Source of the DNA: Aquimonas voraii
GTDB taxonomy: Bacteria > Pseudomonadota > Gammaproteobacteria > Xanthomonadales > Xanthomonadaceae
Direction of reading: 5' to 3'
DNA: 64,000 nt
NCBI RefSeq assembly: GCF_900101825.1
Contig: NZ_FNAG01000008.1
Span: 1-64,000, forward strand
A model generated the notes under the pieces. It was given only the letters and a program-made list of their open reading frames with translations, was not told the DNA's origin and made no database searches. This document shows, one piece after another, positions 1 to 11,492 of this stretch. Position numbers and translations under genes: made by a program. Positions within the stretch are counted from its first letter, which is position 1, and every line of letters begins with the position of its first letter.

Positions 1-1056
1 AGCTACACGGTGACGCAGGGCGATATCGACGCGCAGGTGGCGATCAGCAACACCGCCACGGCGACGGGCACGCCGCCCAGCGGGCCGGCCCTGACCGCGA
101 CCGACACGGCCACCGTGCCGGTCACCGGCGCACCGGCTGCGCTCGCCTTCGACAAGACCGCCACACTGGGCGATACCAACGGCAACGCCACGGCGGATGC
201 GGGCGAAGTCGTTGCCTACACCCTCGTGGCGCAGAACAGCGGTGGTGTCACCCTGACCACGGTCAGCATCAGCGACCCGCGGCTGCCGAGCCTGAGCTGC
301 ACGCCGGCGCAGCCGACCACGCTGCTGCCGGGGGCGAGCCTCTCGTGCACGGGCAGCTACACGGTGACGCAGGCCGACTACGACGCGCAGCTGCCGATCG
401 TCAACACCGCGACGGCGAGCGCACAGCCGCCCTCGGGGGCACCCCTGACCCGAACCGACACGGCCAGCGTGCCAGTCACCGTCGCGCCGCCGGTGATCGG
501 CGTCAGCAAGGTGCTGCTCGCAGTGAGCGGCAGCTCGCCCTTCCTGCTCGACTACCGCATCCGCGTGCGCAACTTCGGGCGGGTGCCGCTCGGCAACGTG
601 CAGGTGACCGAGAACCTGCGCCAAACCTTCCCGCTGCCGGTCAGCTTCGAAGTTGTGTCAGTGAATGCGGGCGGTGGCCTTGCTGCGAATCCGGGCTTCG
701 ATGGCAGCGCCCAGACCCAGCTGCTGGCACCGGGAGGAAGCCTCGCCGTCGGGGCGGAAGCCGGCATCGATCTGAGGGTGAGGGTCACGCTGAGCGGTAT
801 ATCGGGCACCTTCAACAACGTGGTGATCGCCAGTGGCAGCGGCCCCGATGGGCGTAACACCAGCGATGACTCGGTGGACGGCAACAGCTCCGACCCGGAC
901 GGCAACGGACTGCCGGATGAGCAGTCACCGACGCCGGTGGACCTGCGTGCGCCGCGTGCGGTGGCGCAGATTCCGGTGGATCAGCCGCTGGCTTTGCTGT
1001 TGTTGATGCTGGCCATCGGCTTCGCCTCGATGCGGGCGATGCGACGAGGCGCTTGA
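1..1056 (+). CDS. Surface/secreted repeat protein (DUF7507/DUF11-type), 5' partial
   Basis: The frame is open from the left edge, so the N-terminus lies outside the window; 351 codons are visible. It contains repeating beta-rich domains of the DUF11/DUF7507 type. The stretch SYTVTQ-x-D-(I/Y)-DAQ occurs at base 1 and again at base 355, a 354-bp (118-residue) period with strong DNA-level similarity. Domain text such as VVAYTLVAQNSGGVTLT is typical of this family. The C-terminus has a short IP-V-D-Q-P segment, a hydrophobic stretch (about 20 residues) and a terminal MRAMRRGA basic tail, resembling IPTL-type C-terminal sorting/anchoring signals. Inference: a large exported adhesin- or S-layer-like protein held at the envelope by its C-terminus. 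Substrate or ligand unknown. Confidence 0.8.
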   Translation, partial: SYTVTQGDIDAQVAISNTATATGTPPSGPALTATDTATVPVTGAPAALAFDKTATLGDTNGNATADAGEVVAYTLVAQNSGGVTLTTVSISDPRLPSLSCTPAQPTTLLPGASLSCTGSYTVTQADYDAQLPIVNTATASAQPPSGAPLTRTDTASVPVTVAPPVIGVSKVLLAVSGSSPFLLDYRIRVRNFGRVPLGNVQVTENLRQTFPLPVSFEVVSVNAGGGLAANPGFDGSAQTQLLAPGGSLAVGAEAGIDLRVRVTLSGISGTFNNVVIASGSGPDGRNTSDDSVDGNSSDPDGNGLPDEQSPTPVDLRAPRAVAQIPVDQPLALLLLMLAIGFASMRAMRRGA

Positions 1057-1077
1057 ATCCGGACGCAGCGTGGAAAA

Positions 1078-1107
1078 GCAAAAGGCGGCCAAATGGCCGC
1101 CTTTTGC
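1078..1107 (+). terminator. Rho-independent terminator-like hairpin
   Basis: A perfect 13-bp stem (1078-1090 with 1095-1107) around an AAAT loop, A-rich on the left arm and TTTT within the right arm. It lies 22 bp after the stop of the repeat protein and can also serve the convergent minus-strand gene ending at 1195. Confidence 0.85.
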
Positions 1108-1194
1108 TTCGCGTGGTGTCGCCAAGCTTGAATCGCCCGACGTCTTGGGCGCAGCCGTATCGCTCTCCTCAAGCGCGAGCCGAGCAGCCTCTCC

Positions 1195-2049
1195 TCACAT
1201 CGTCAGCGCCTCTCCCGTCGGGCTGAGCAGCTTCAGGGGCGAAGGCGTGGGCGAGATCGGCACGCTGCTCCTGCGGCTCTCGGCTTCGCGCGCCAGGGCT
1301 TCCAGCGGACGCCCCAGCGGCGTCGACAGCTCGAACAGCACCGGCGTGTTCTCCGGGCGGCGCCCGCCGGTGCCGGCGTACATGCCGCTGATCGTGAACG
1401 TCATGGGCACCAGCATCTGATGTGCTGTGCCGTCCGTGCGCGGCTCGACGAAGTCGAAGCGCCAGCTCTGCACAGCCTCCACGGAAGCCCGCGCAAAGGG
1501 CTCGACCAGGTGCCGGTGGCGTCTCTCACTGCGGACGTTCCGGTTGAGCACCCGCGCGCTCACCGGCTCGGCGATCGCGACCCCGCCCTCGTTGTCCAGG
1601 GTCAGGCGCAGCAGCACTTCCGCAGCGATCCGGTTCCCCAGCGACTGAGCGGGATAGCGCGGTGGGGTGAGGTTCTGCGCCAGTGGCTGCCCGAACTCGG
1701 CGGTCGCCAGCACCAGCTGGTAGCCCGCTGCGGATTTCAGCTGGTCGAGGCGCGCATAGACCGAGGTGCGGATGCGGCGCGGCGTGCCGTCGAGCACGTA
1801 GGGCGCAAAGGTCCAGTTCTGCATCACCTGCAGGACCTTGGTTTCAATGCTCGGCAGCAACTGGTTGGGCTGCAGCTTGACCTGTTCGACGCGGCCGCTG
1901 GCGTCGACTTCGATGACGCCGGCGAGATGGATGGATTCGAGCACCTGCGCCTGCCCGGTGACGGCCGCCGTTTCGGCCAGGGCGGGCGGAGCGGGCACGA
2001 GCGGCGAGGCCAGGGCGGCCGCAAGTAGAACGGCAAGGGTCTTGTTCAT
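1195..2049 (-). CDS. Secreted TonB C-terminal-domain protein (paralog 1)
   Basis: A 284-aa protein. The start at 2049 was chosen because it gives a clear Sec signal peptide ([18 protein letters not shown]..., cleavage near ALAET); a longer frame upstream adds an arginine-rich stretch with no leader character. Two TonB_C-like halves follow: VEQVKLQPNQLLPS...WTFAPYVLDGTPRR near residues 50-95, and PPRYPAQSLGNRIAAEVLLR near 128-150 leading to VEAVQSWRFDF. There is no N-terminal transmembrane anchor or proline-rich spacer of classical TonB, so it is probably a periplasmic TonB_C-fold protein rather than an energy transducer. The next minus-strand gene upstream is a paralog with the same order of motifs. 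Function unknown. Confidence 0.75.
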   Translation of the reverse strand: MNKTLAVLLAAALASPLVPAPPALAETAAVTGQAQVLESIHLAGVIEVDASGRVEQVKLQPNQLLPSIETKVLQVMQNWTFAPYVLDGTPRRIRTSVYARLDQLKSAAGYQLVLATAEFGQPLAQNLTPPRYPAQSLGNRIAAEVLLRLTLDNEGGVAIAEPVSARVLNRNVRSERRHRHLVEPFARASVEAVQSWRFDFVEPRTDGTAHQMLVPMTFTISGMYAGTGGRRPENTPVLFELSTPLGRPLEALAREAESRRSSVPISPTPSPLKLLSPTGEALTM

Positions 2050-2299
2050 GGAGTCAGTCTCAGGAGTCAGCCAAGGAATGCAGGTCACGGATGAACCCGG
2101 CGGCGCCGGTCTCTGGCGGCGCGCGGGCGATGACGGCCGCACAGCCTTTGCGTGACGCGGTTCGCGCGCCCGCGCCAGCGGGTTGGACGGCGCGCGCAAG
2201 CATCGGCCGCGCCGCACGCGCATTGAACCTGTCAGATCTGACGGGGTGGCCTTGGCGGGTGATGTTCGGACGGCCCAGCTTCGGCGCTGCGCTGGAGCC

Positions 2300-3076
2300 T
2301 CAGCGCAGCATCGAGATCTGCATCAGGGTGCCCGGCGGCAGGCTGCGGCTGCGCTCGCGCAGGTTCTCCACGCGGATGCCGCTGCGCTCCAGCGCCGGGA
2401 AGGTCGAGGCCGGGAATTCGCGGGCCGCGCCGCCTTCCTCTTGCAGGGCGTAGTCGAAGGTGACCACGGCGTACTGGCGGCCCTCGGCGTTGGCCTCGGC
2501 CATCAGGATGGTCCAGCCGCGCACGCTGTCCTGGGCGCGCTGCAGGTAGTCCTGGATGGAGGCCTGGCGCTCGCGATCGTCGCCGCTGGCGCGCGGCAGG
2601 GCGCTCAGGACCACCGCCAGCGGCTCCGAGCCCAGCACCTTGCCCTGGGCATCCACTTCGACCAGCAGCCAGAGCAGGGCGCCATGGCCGCGCTGCATCG
2701 GCGCCTCGGGAAAGGGCAGGAAAGGCGCGGCCGTGGCGATCGGCTGGCCCAGCATCACCGTGGTGACCAGCAGCTTTCGTGCCTCGCCCCAGCCCTCGAA
2801 GCCGATGCGGAACAGGGCCGAGGTGCGCACGCGCCGGGCCTGGCCGTCGATCACCACCGGTTCGAAGCGCATGCGCCGCACGCTGTTGGCCACGCCCTCG
2901 CGCACATACGGCAAGAGCAGGCCGGCGTCGTGGATTTCGACCTTCTCGACGCTGCCGTCGGCGGCGAGGTCGAGGATGGCGTTCACCGCCAGCGCCTCAT
3001 CGGCCTGGGCGCGCGCAAAGGTGGCGACGAGGCAGAGGGCGAACAACAGGATCAGCTGGGATGCGCGCAGCAGCAT
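2300..3076 (-). CDS. Secreted TonB_C-like protein (paralog 2)
   Basis: About 258 aa from the start at 3076; 3103 is an equally possible start that adds an MRRFRRRLS n-region. The N-terminus (LLRASQLILLFALCLVATFARA) is a signal peptide. The body parallels the downstream gene: VEKVEIHDAGLLLPYV / MRFEPVVIDGQARRVRTSA / TTVMLGQPIATAAP correspond in order to segments of paralog 1, so the two look like a tandem duplication that has diverged widely. The second half lacks the clear PPxYP motif of paralog 1 and is more degenerate. No enzymatic motif seen. It probably forms a co-directional pair with the gene at 1195, separated by 250 bp. Role unknown; envelope function inferred. Confidence 0.65.
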   Translation of the reverse strand: MLLRASQLILLFALCLVATFARAQADEALAVNAILDLAADGSVEKVEIHDAGLLLPYVREGVANSVRRMRFEPVVIDGQARRVRTSALFRIGFEGWGEARKLLVTTVMLGQPIATAAPFLPFPEAPMQRGHGALLWLLVEVDAQGKVLGSEPLAVVLSALPRASGDDRERQASIQDYLQRAQDSVRGWTILMAEANAEGRQYAVVTFDYALQEEGGAAREFPASTFPALERSGIRVENLRERSRSLPPGTLMQISMLR

Positions 3077-3184
3077 GGAGAGTCTTCGTCGAAAGCGCCG
3101 CATCGCGCGGCCGGGCAGGCGAGTGTGCCAGAGCTTCCCGGTGCGGCCCCAGCGGGAGCGCCACAAAAGCGCTCGGCGCAAACA

Positions 3185-3213
3185 CGAACGGCGGCCATAA
3201 AGGCCGCCGTTCG
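3185..3213 (-). terminator. Terminator hairpin after etfA
   Basis: A perfect 12-bp stem (3185-3196 with 3202-3213) with a 5-base loop. Read on the minus strand it is followed by TGTTTG. It lies 28 bp past the etfA stop and separates the etf operon from the TonB_C-like genes. Confidence 0.75.
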
Positions 3214-3241
3214 CAGGGCACGCAGGCGTGGAAGCGAGGGC

Positions 3242-4180
<939 letters not shown>

Positions 4181-4204
4181 TCGAATCTCTCCCGTGTGGC
4201 CGGC

Positions 4205-4951
4205 TTACGCCAGGCCCTTGGCCTTCAGCGCCGAAACCAGCTCGGCAACGTCCTTCACCATCACGCCCTTCGAGCGCTTGGCCGGCGGCGCGTAGCTGAG
4301 CGTCTTCAAGCCGCCGCCCAGCGCCACGCCGAGGTCGGCGATCTGCAGGGTTTCGAGCGGCTTGCTCTTGGCCTTCATGATGTCGGGCAGCTTGATGAAG
4401 CGCGGCTCGTTCAGACGCAGGTCGACGGTGATCACCGCCGGCAGCTGCACCTTCAGCACTTCCAAGCCGGCATCGACTTCGCGGGTGACCGTGGCGGCGC
4501 CGTCGGCGACCTCGACCGCGCTGGCGAAGGTCGCCTGCGGACGGCCCCACAGCGTGGCCAGCATCTGCCCGGTCTGGTTGGCGTCGTCGTCGATCGCCTG
4601 CTTGCCGAGCAGCACGATGTCCGGCTGCTCCTTCTCGATCAGCTTGAGGAACACCTTGGCGGCTTCCAGCGGCGACACCGGCTGGTCGCTGACCACGTGC
4701 AGGGCGCGGTTGGCGCCCATGGCCAGGCCGTTGCGCAGATGCGCCTGGGCATCGGCCGGGGCGATCGTGGCGACCACCACCTCGGTGGCCACGCCCTTCT
4801 CGCGCAGGCGCAGGGCTTCTTCCAGCGCGATCTCGTCGAAGGGATTGGGCGAGAGCTTGACGCCATCGGTGACCACACCGGTGCCATCGGGCTTCACCTG
4901 GATGCGCACGTTGTAATCGACGACGCGCTTGTAGCCGACCAGGATCTTCAT
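4205..4951 (-). CDS. etfB: Electron transfer flavoprotein beta subunit
   Basis: A 248-aa, full-length EtfB. It opens with MKILVGYKRVVDYNVRI and has the SPNPFDEIALEEALRLRE segment typical of the beta subunit, then the AMP-binding region and the conserved LPAVITVDLRLNEPRF(I)KLP motif near residues 170-190, followed by MKAKSKP. It is the first gene of the etfBA operon. On the minus strand a TAGAAT hexamer (5016-5021) lies about 65 bp upstream and is a candidate -10, with no convincing -35. An AGGA lies 11 bases before the start. Confidence 0.97.
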   Translation of the reverse strand: MKILVGYKRVVDYNVRIQVKPDGTGVVTDGVKLSPNPFDEIALEEALRLREKGVATEVVVATIAPADAQAHLRNGLAMGANRALHVVSDQPVSPLEAAKVFLKLIEKEQPDIVLLGKQAIDDDANQTGQMLATLWGRPQATFASAVEVADGAATVTREVDAGLEVLKVQLPAVITVDLRLNEPRFIKLPDIMKAKSKPLETLQIADLGVALGGGLKTLSYAPPAKRSKGVMVKDVAELVSALKAKGLA

Positions 4952-5297
4952 CGGACTGCAGTTCCTATACGGGGGTGGAAGGGGCGGCCATGCGAGTGCC
5001 AGCCGAAACCCGGCGATTCTAACCGCGCGGATTTCGAATACCTACTCGATACCAGTCGCGAGTTCCGACTATGGCGGTGCCAGCGTGCGGCGGGCGTGTA
5101 GCGCACGCACGGAATGCTCGAAGCCGGAGTGCGCCCGGCAAGGGTCGAGCCCATGGTGGGCCAGGACACACCCTGTACAGGTGCGCGGGTCGCGGGGTGG
5201 GCCCTGGCCCACCTGGGCCTCCGCGCGCCCTGTCCTGCAAGCGCCGCCGCGGGCCACCCGGATTTCCAAGCGCGCCTCGGCCCAACCCCGGGTCGAC
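4952..5297. other. Intergenic region with REP-like palindromic DNA
   Basis: No gene seen in 346 bp. It carries the etfB leader and a candidate minus-strand -10 (TAGAAT, 5016-5021). From about 5150 it holds GGTGGGCC-type sequence: one copy near 5155, then a perfect inverted pair GGTGGGCC/GGCCCACC at 5196-5203 and 5206-5213. This resembles intergenic repeat units common in xanthomonads, but only this one copy is in the window, so that identity is inference. Confidence 0.45.
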
Positions 5298-6167
5298 TCA
5301 GCCGTGCTCGCGCAGCCTCTCGCGCAGCACGGCGACGAAGCGGTCGGCCGCCTCGGCCGCGGTGTGGAAGAACAGCGAGGGCTCGGTGAGTTCGAGCTCC
5401 AGCAGCTGGGGGCCCTTGGCCGAGGGCAGCAGGTCGACGCGGGCATAGGCGAGGCCCTGCACCGGCAGCGCGGCCAGCACCTGGCGCGCGGTCGCCATCT
5501 CCTGCGCCGAGGGCTCGCGGGCGGTGATGTGCTCGGCGGCGAACAGGGCGCGGGTCGGGCCCTCGCCGCGCTTCAGCAGCGGACCTTTGCGGATGGCGTG
5601 CGAGAACTTGCCGCCGAAGAACAGCAGGGCGGTTTCGCCGGCGCTGTCGACCTGGGCCAGATAGGGCTGCACCAGCACATGGCGGCCGGCATCCAGCAGG
5701 CGCTCGACGTGCTGCGCGGCCTGCGCCCGCTCGGAATCGACATAGCGCTGGGTGTCGCGCGAGCCCGCACCCACGGTCGGCTTGACCACGAACTCCGGCC
5801 AGGCCGGGAAGCCGTCCGCGCGTTCCCCCGGCGCGATGTAGAAGCTCTCGATGACCGGCAGGCCCTTCTTCGCCAGCTCGCCGAGATAGCGCTTGTCGGT
5901 GTTCCAGCGCACGATCTCCAGCGGATTGATCAGCCGCGTCTGTGCGCTCACTCGGGCGCACCAGGCCAGGAACTCCGGCAGGCGCTGGGTGTAGTCCCAG
6001 GTCGAGCGGATCAGCACCGCATCGAAGCGCGACCACGACACCGTGGCGTCATCCCAGACCAGGGTTTCATGGCCGATGCCGGCGCGGTCCAGGGCTTCGC
6101 GCAGCGGCGGCAGGTCCTCGTCGAGGTCGAGGGCGGGCAGGGTGGAGGCGAGCGCGATGCGGGTCAT
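5298..6167 (-). CDS. ATP-grasp family carboxylate-amine ligase-like protein
   Basis: A 289-aa protein starting at 6167; an upstream extension of the same frame is arginine-rich and not protein-like. It has the RimK/DcsG-like ATP-grasp layout: an N-terminal pre-ATP domain with the WDDATVSWSRFDAVLIRSTW motif, a nucleotide-binding lysine region (WPEFVVKPTVGAGSRDTQRY) near residue 130-150, and acidic metal-binding residues near the end (AYARVDLLPS and LELELTEPSLFF). These catalyse ATP-dependent joining of a carboxylate to an amine or thiol. The substrate cannot be read from sequence. A candidate extended -10 (TAGACT, minus strand, 6232-6237) gives a leader of about 58 nt. Likely a single-gene unit. 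Confidence 0.8.
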   Translation of the reverse strand: MTRIALASTLPALDLDEDLPPLREALDRAGIGHETLVWDDATVSWSRFDAVLIRSTWDYTQRLPEFLAWCARVSAQTRLINPLEIVRWNTDKRYLGELAKKGLPVIESFYIAPGERADGFPAWPEFVVKPTVGAGSRDTQRYVDSERAQAAQHVERLLDAGRHVLVQPYLAQVDSAGETALLFFGGKFSHAIRKGPLLKRGEGPTRALFAAEHITAREPSAQEMATARQVLAALPVQGLAYARVDLLPSAKGPQLLELELTEPSLFFHTAAEAADRFVAVLRERLREHG

Positions 6168-6312
6168 GGGTTGGGGATGTTCGAGTGGCGAGGAACGAGT
6201 TGAAAGAAACGGCTTGCGCGGGCTGGGGCGCAGTCTAGGCGAATCACGGGCCGCCAACGCGCGCCCTTGACTCGGTACTCTCTCCACTCGTTCCTGCTGG
6301 CGCTGCACCGAG

Positions 6313-6858
6313 TCAACGCGCCAACTCCCTCGCCAGCAGCCCCAGCAGCACGCTGTCCTGGGTGCGACCTCCCAGCCGATAGCGTTCACGGGCATAACCC
6401 TCGCGCTTGAAGCCGAGGCTCTCCAGCAGCCGCAGGCTGGCAGCGTTGTCCGGATCGGTGTCGGCCTCGACGCGCTGGATGCCGAGATTGTCGATGGCAT
6501 GCGCCAGCACCGCGGACACAGCCTCGCGCGCAAGCCCCTGGCCCCAGCGTGAGGGCTGCAGGGCGAAGCCGATTTCGCCGCGGGCATGCGCGCGGGACAG
6601 GGCGTAGAGCGTGACCGTGCCGATCAGACGGTCTTCGTTGCGCGTGGTGATGGCCCACTGCAGCAGCTGGCCGCTGGCCGCGCCGGCATGGATGTCGCGC
6701 AGGTAAGCCTCGGCCTGATGCCGCGCCTGCCACGGGCCGTGGCTCCAGTAGCGGGTGACTTCGGGGCTGGCGAACAGCGCGTAGAGCTCGTCGAGATCGG
6801 CGCCGCGCGGATGGCGCAGGACGATGCGTTCGCCTTCAAGCGTGGGCAGGGTCGCCAT
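6313..6858 (-). CDS. GNAT N-acetyltransferase (RimJ/RimL type)
   Basis: A 181-aa protein with start at 6858 ([17 protein letters not shown]). The family pattern is clear: beta-1 [20 protein letters not shown], the [20 protein letters not shown] acetyl-CoA pyrophosphate-binding segment (Q/R-x-x-G-x-A), then [21 protein letters not shown] and the terminal [15 protein letters not shown]. This is Acetyltransf_3, which includes ribosomal-protein Nalpha-acetyltransferases and many small-molecule acetylases; the substrate is not predictable. It starts 13 bp after the stop of the upstream LacI-type regulator gene, so the two are probably co-transcribed. Confidence 0.88.
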   Translation of the reverse strand: MATLPTLEGERIVLRHPRGADLDELYALFASPEVTRYWSHGPWQARHQAEAYLRDIHAGAASGQLLQWAITTRNEDRLIGTVTLYALSRAHARGEIGFALQPSRWGQGLAREAVSAVLAHAIDNLGIQRVEADTDPDNAASLRLLESLGFKREGYARERYRLGGRTQDSVLLGLLARELAR

Positions 6859-6871
6859 CTGCCGGCAGGCC

Positions 6872-7906
6872 TCAGCCGCCGCCGGCCGCGCCGCAGCTGC
6901 GGCGCACCACCAGCCGGGTCTCAAGCTCCCGACTCTGCGCTGGGCGGCGCTCGATCAGGTCGATCAGGGTCGACACCAGCACCGCGCCGGCGCCGCGCGT
7001 GTCCTGCTGCACGGTGGTCAGCGCCGGCTGGGCCAGTCGCGCCATCGGGATGTCGTCGAAGCCGGCCACGGCGACATCATCGGGCACCCGCAGCCCGCGC
7101 TCGGCAAGGGCCTGGATGGCGCCCAGCGCGATCAGGTCGGAGGCGGCGAAGATCGCATCGAAAGGCTCACCGCGGCGCAACAGTTCGCGCGTGGCGGCGA
7201 TGCCATCGGCCTCGCTGGACAGGGCGTCGACGCGCAGGCGCTTGGAGCAGGACAGCTTGGCGGCCTTGAGCGCGCGCTGGTAGCCGCGATGGCGGGCCTC
7301 GAACTCGGGGTAGCGCGGCGAGGCGTCGCCGAGGAAGGCGATCCGCTGCCGGCCCTGGGCGATCAGATGGCGCGTGGCCTGCTCGCCGCCGCTGGCGTTG
7401 TCGCTGCCGATCGACACGCCAGGCTGGTCGGCCTGCACCGCGCCCCAGCGCACGAAATGCGTGCCCTGGGCGACCAGCTGGTCGAGTTTCCGCCGGTAGG
7501 CTTCATAGTCGCCGTAGCCGAGCAGGATCAGCCCGTCGGCCTTCTTGGCGTCCTCGTAGTCGGCGTGCCAGTCGCGCGACATCTGCTGGAAGCTGACCAG
7601 CAAATCAAAACCGCGCGCGCCGCAGGCGCGGGTGATCGAAGCCAGCATGGCGTGGAAGAAGGGGTTGATCTGCGACTCGTCGCAGTTGGCGTCCTCGAAC
7701 AGCAGCAGGGCCAGCGTGCCGGCGTGCTGGGTGCGCAGGTTCGAGGCGTTCTTGTCGACCTGGTAGTTCAGCTGCTGCGCGATCGCCTTGATGCGCTTGC
7801 GCGTCTCGGCATTGACCAGCGGGCTGTCGCGCAGGGCGCGCGACACCGTCGGCTGGCTCACGCCCGCCATGTGGGCGATGTCGAACGAGGTGACCTTGCC
7901 TTTCAC
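6872..7906 (-). CDS. LacI-family transcriptional regulator
   Basis: A 344-aa protein with the standard two-part layout. The N-terminal helix-turn-helix is [20 protein letters not shown] (residues 8-27) followed by the hinge helix region ending near [12 protein letters not shown]. The rest is a periplasmic-binding-protein-like sensor domain: [22 protein letters not shown], and the conserved [20 protein letters not shown] and [16 protein letters not shown] segments. LacI regulators usually respond to sugars or sugar-like metabolites; no sugar transport or catabolism gene lies nearby, so target and effector are unknown. Its only likely operon partner is the GNAT gene downstream. Confidence 0.93.
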   Translation of the reverse strand: MKGKVTSFDIAHMAGVSQPTVSRALRDSPLVNAETRKRIKAIAQQLNYQVDKNASNLRTQHAGTLALLLFEDANCDESQINPFFHAMLASITRACGARGFDLLVSFQQMSRDWHADYEDAKKADGLILLGYGDYEAYRRKLDQLVAQGTHFVRWGAVQADQPGVSIGSDNASGGEQATRHLIAQGRQRIAFLGDASPRYPEFEARHRGYQRALKAAKLSCSKRLRVDALSSEADGIAATRELLRRGEPFDAIFAASDLIALGAIQALAERGLRVPDDVAVAGFDDIPMARLAQPALTTVQQDTRGAGAVLVSTLIDLIERRPAQSRELETRLVVRRSCGAAGGG

Positions 7907-7980
7907 GTCAACCGGAACTGCTGCAGCGCGGGGGCGCTGAGTGTGGCGGCGTGGACTTGGGATGGCATTGTGCTCTGCAG

Positions 7981-8153
7981 CATCGCCGGCATTCGCCGGC
8001 GATGGGGGATTCGGGATTGGGATTCGGGATTGGGATTCGGGATTCGCATGCCGACCTGCGCCGCGAGGCCCATGCGGCGCTGCGTAGCTGAGCCCAGAGC
8101 CTTGTCGCGGGATTCAAGCGTCGGCCAATCCCGAATCCCCAATCCCGAATCCC
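7981..8153. repeat. Hairpin plus inverted GGGATT-type arrays
   Basis: At 7981-8004 is a perfect 10-bp stem-loop (loop ATTC). Next, 8005-8046 holds tandem GGGATTCGGGATTGGG units, and 8125-8153 holds the reverse-complement array (AATCCCGAATCCCC). The two arrays could pair into a long stem across about 80 bp. They lie between deaD and the lacI-type gene, both minus strand. Such arrays are frequent between xanthomonad genes; here they may act as transcription or mRNA-processing boundary. Confidence 0.7.
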
Positions 8154-8159
8154 GGCTTC

Positions 8160-10052
<1,893 letters not shown>

Positions 10053-10424
10053 GTTTTCTTTGCTCCACAAGGGGCTTGGAATCACGCACCTTGCAGGCCG
10101 GAGAACAGCGCTCGGGACGAGCCGCGCAGGTCAGTGCGGGGCAGCTCCCGTCCGCCTGTCGCATCATGCGATCAGGCCTGCGCGCGGCAGGAAGGGGACG
10201 GGGCGAGAGCGGAAACGACGGGGCCGAAAGGCGCACACGGGGTACAGCGGCGCGCAGTCTAGCAGGCGATCCGCGGAATTCGCGGCCGCGGTAGCCGCGA
10301 GATTCGGGCTGCGGTTCAGGCTTCCAGGACGGCGCAGACGATTCGAGCCGGCCGCGCACCCTGTTAGGCTGCGGCCACATCGCGCCGCCGCGATGCCTTG
10401 CGTCCACCATCCGGGGAGTGCGCC
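10053..10424. other. Divergent intergenic region: deaD leader and metalloprotease promoter
   Basis: No gene seen in 372 bp. On the minus strand an extended -10 (TGCTAGACT, hexamer 10256-10261) would start deaD mRNA near 10249 and give a 5' leader of about 200 nt; cold-induced deaD and csp genes are known for long leaders. On the plus strand TAGGCT (10365-10370) is a candidate -10 for the protease gene. The -35 elements are weak in both cases. Confidence 0.35.
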
Positions 10425-11306
10425 ATGCGCTGGGAACGTCTTCGCCGAAGCAGCCACGTCACCGACAGCCGAGGCCAGGGGCGTGGCGGCGGGCGCCTGC
10501 CGGGCGGCGGCAAGGGGCTCGGCCTCACCGGCATCGTGATCGTCTTCCTGCTGGCCTGGGCGATGGGCAAGAACCCGCTGGAGCTCTTGTCCCTGCTCGA
10601 TGGCGGCATGCCGGCCTCTTCCCCTGGCGGCAGCGCCGAGCAGCGCCTGCCCGACCCGCAGGACCCGGCCGTCGAATTCGTACGCGCCGTGCTCGGCGAT
10701 ACCGAGGATGCCTGGAGCGAGTTGTTCGCCGCCGCCGGCTCGCGTTACGAGCCGGCGCGCCTTGAAGTCTTCGAGAGCGGCGTCACCACGGCCTGCGGCT
10801 ACGCCTCGTCCGCCGTCGGCCCGTTCTATTGCCCGGGCGACCGCAAGGTCTACATCGACCTGCAGTTCTTCCGCGAGCTGGAGACGCGTTTCCGCGCTGC
10901 CGGCGACTTCGCCCAAGCCTATGTGATCGCGCATGAGGTGGGCCACCACATCCAGACGCTCACCGGCGTGTCGGCGAGGGTCAACGCGGCGCGGCAGCGC
11001 GGCGAGGAGGTCAAGGGAGACGGCGGCCTGCTGGTGCGGCAGGAGCTGCAGGCCGACTGCTATGCCGGCGTCTGGGCGCACTCGGCACAGCGTCGCTTCG
11101 ACATCCTCGAGCCTGGCGATCTGGAGGAAGCCTTGAACGCGGCCACCGCGATCGGCGACGACCGCCTGCAGCAGCAGGCGCAGGGACGGGTGGTGCCGGA
11201 CGCCTTCAGCCACGGCACTTCGGAGCAGCGGGTGCGCTGGTTCCGCCGCGGCTTCGAGCAGGGCGAAGTCGGCGCCTGCGACACCTTCTCGGCGACCCGA
11301 CTGTAG
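10425..11306 (+). CDS. ypfJ: YpfJ-type neutral zinc metallopeptidase
   Basis: A 293-aa protein with start at 10425 preceded by GGGGAG at the right distance. It matches the YpfJ (zinc metallopeptidase-like) family: an N-terminal glycine-rich cytoplasmic stretch, one transmembrane helix (residues about 32-48, LGLTGIVIVFLLAWAMG), and the zinc motif HEVGHH at 170-175, with the downstream acidic region LQADCYAGVWAH supplying a further ligand. Conserved ACGYASSAVGPFYCPGD precedes the active site. The family is membrane-anchored with unclear substrates. Likely monocistronic; an imperfect GCCTC/GAGGC hairpin follows the stop. Confidence 0.88.
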   Translation: MRWERLRRSSHVTDSRGQGRGGGRLPGGGKGLGLTGIVIVFLLAWAMGKNPLELLSLLDGGMPASSPGGSAEQRLPDPQDPAVEFVRAVLGDTEDAWSELFAAAGSRYEPARLEVFESGVTTACGYASSAVGPFYCPGDRKVYIDLQFFRELETRFRAAGDFAQAYVIAHEVGHHIQTLTGVSARVNAARQRGEEVKGDGGLLVRQELQADCYAGVWAHSAQRRFDILEPGDLEEALNAATAIGDDRLQQQAQGRVVPDAFSHGTSEQRVRWFRRGFEQGEVGACDTFSATRL

Positions 11307-11492
11307 CCGTCGCTTCGGGCAGACGGCGGCGCCTCGGGGCGAGGCCCCCTCGTGCCCCTGCCCTCATCTTGGCGCGGTCGGGTCTGCGCGTCCCGGCCGC
11401 GCGCAGCGTCTGGATTGGGGTCGGCAGGGGGGCGGCAGTCCCGCCACGCGAGACCACCGCACCCATCAGCGCAGCGTGTGGCCGGGGCGGGC

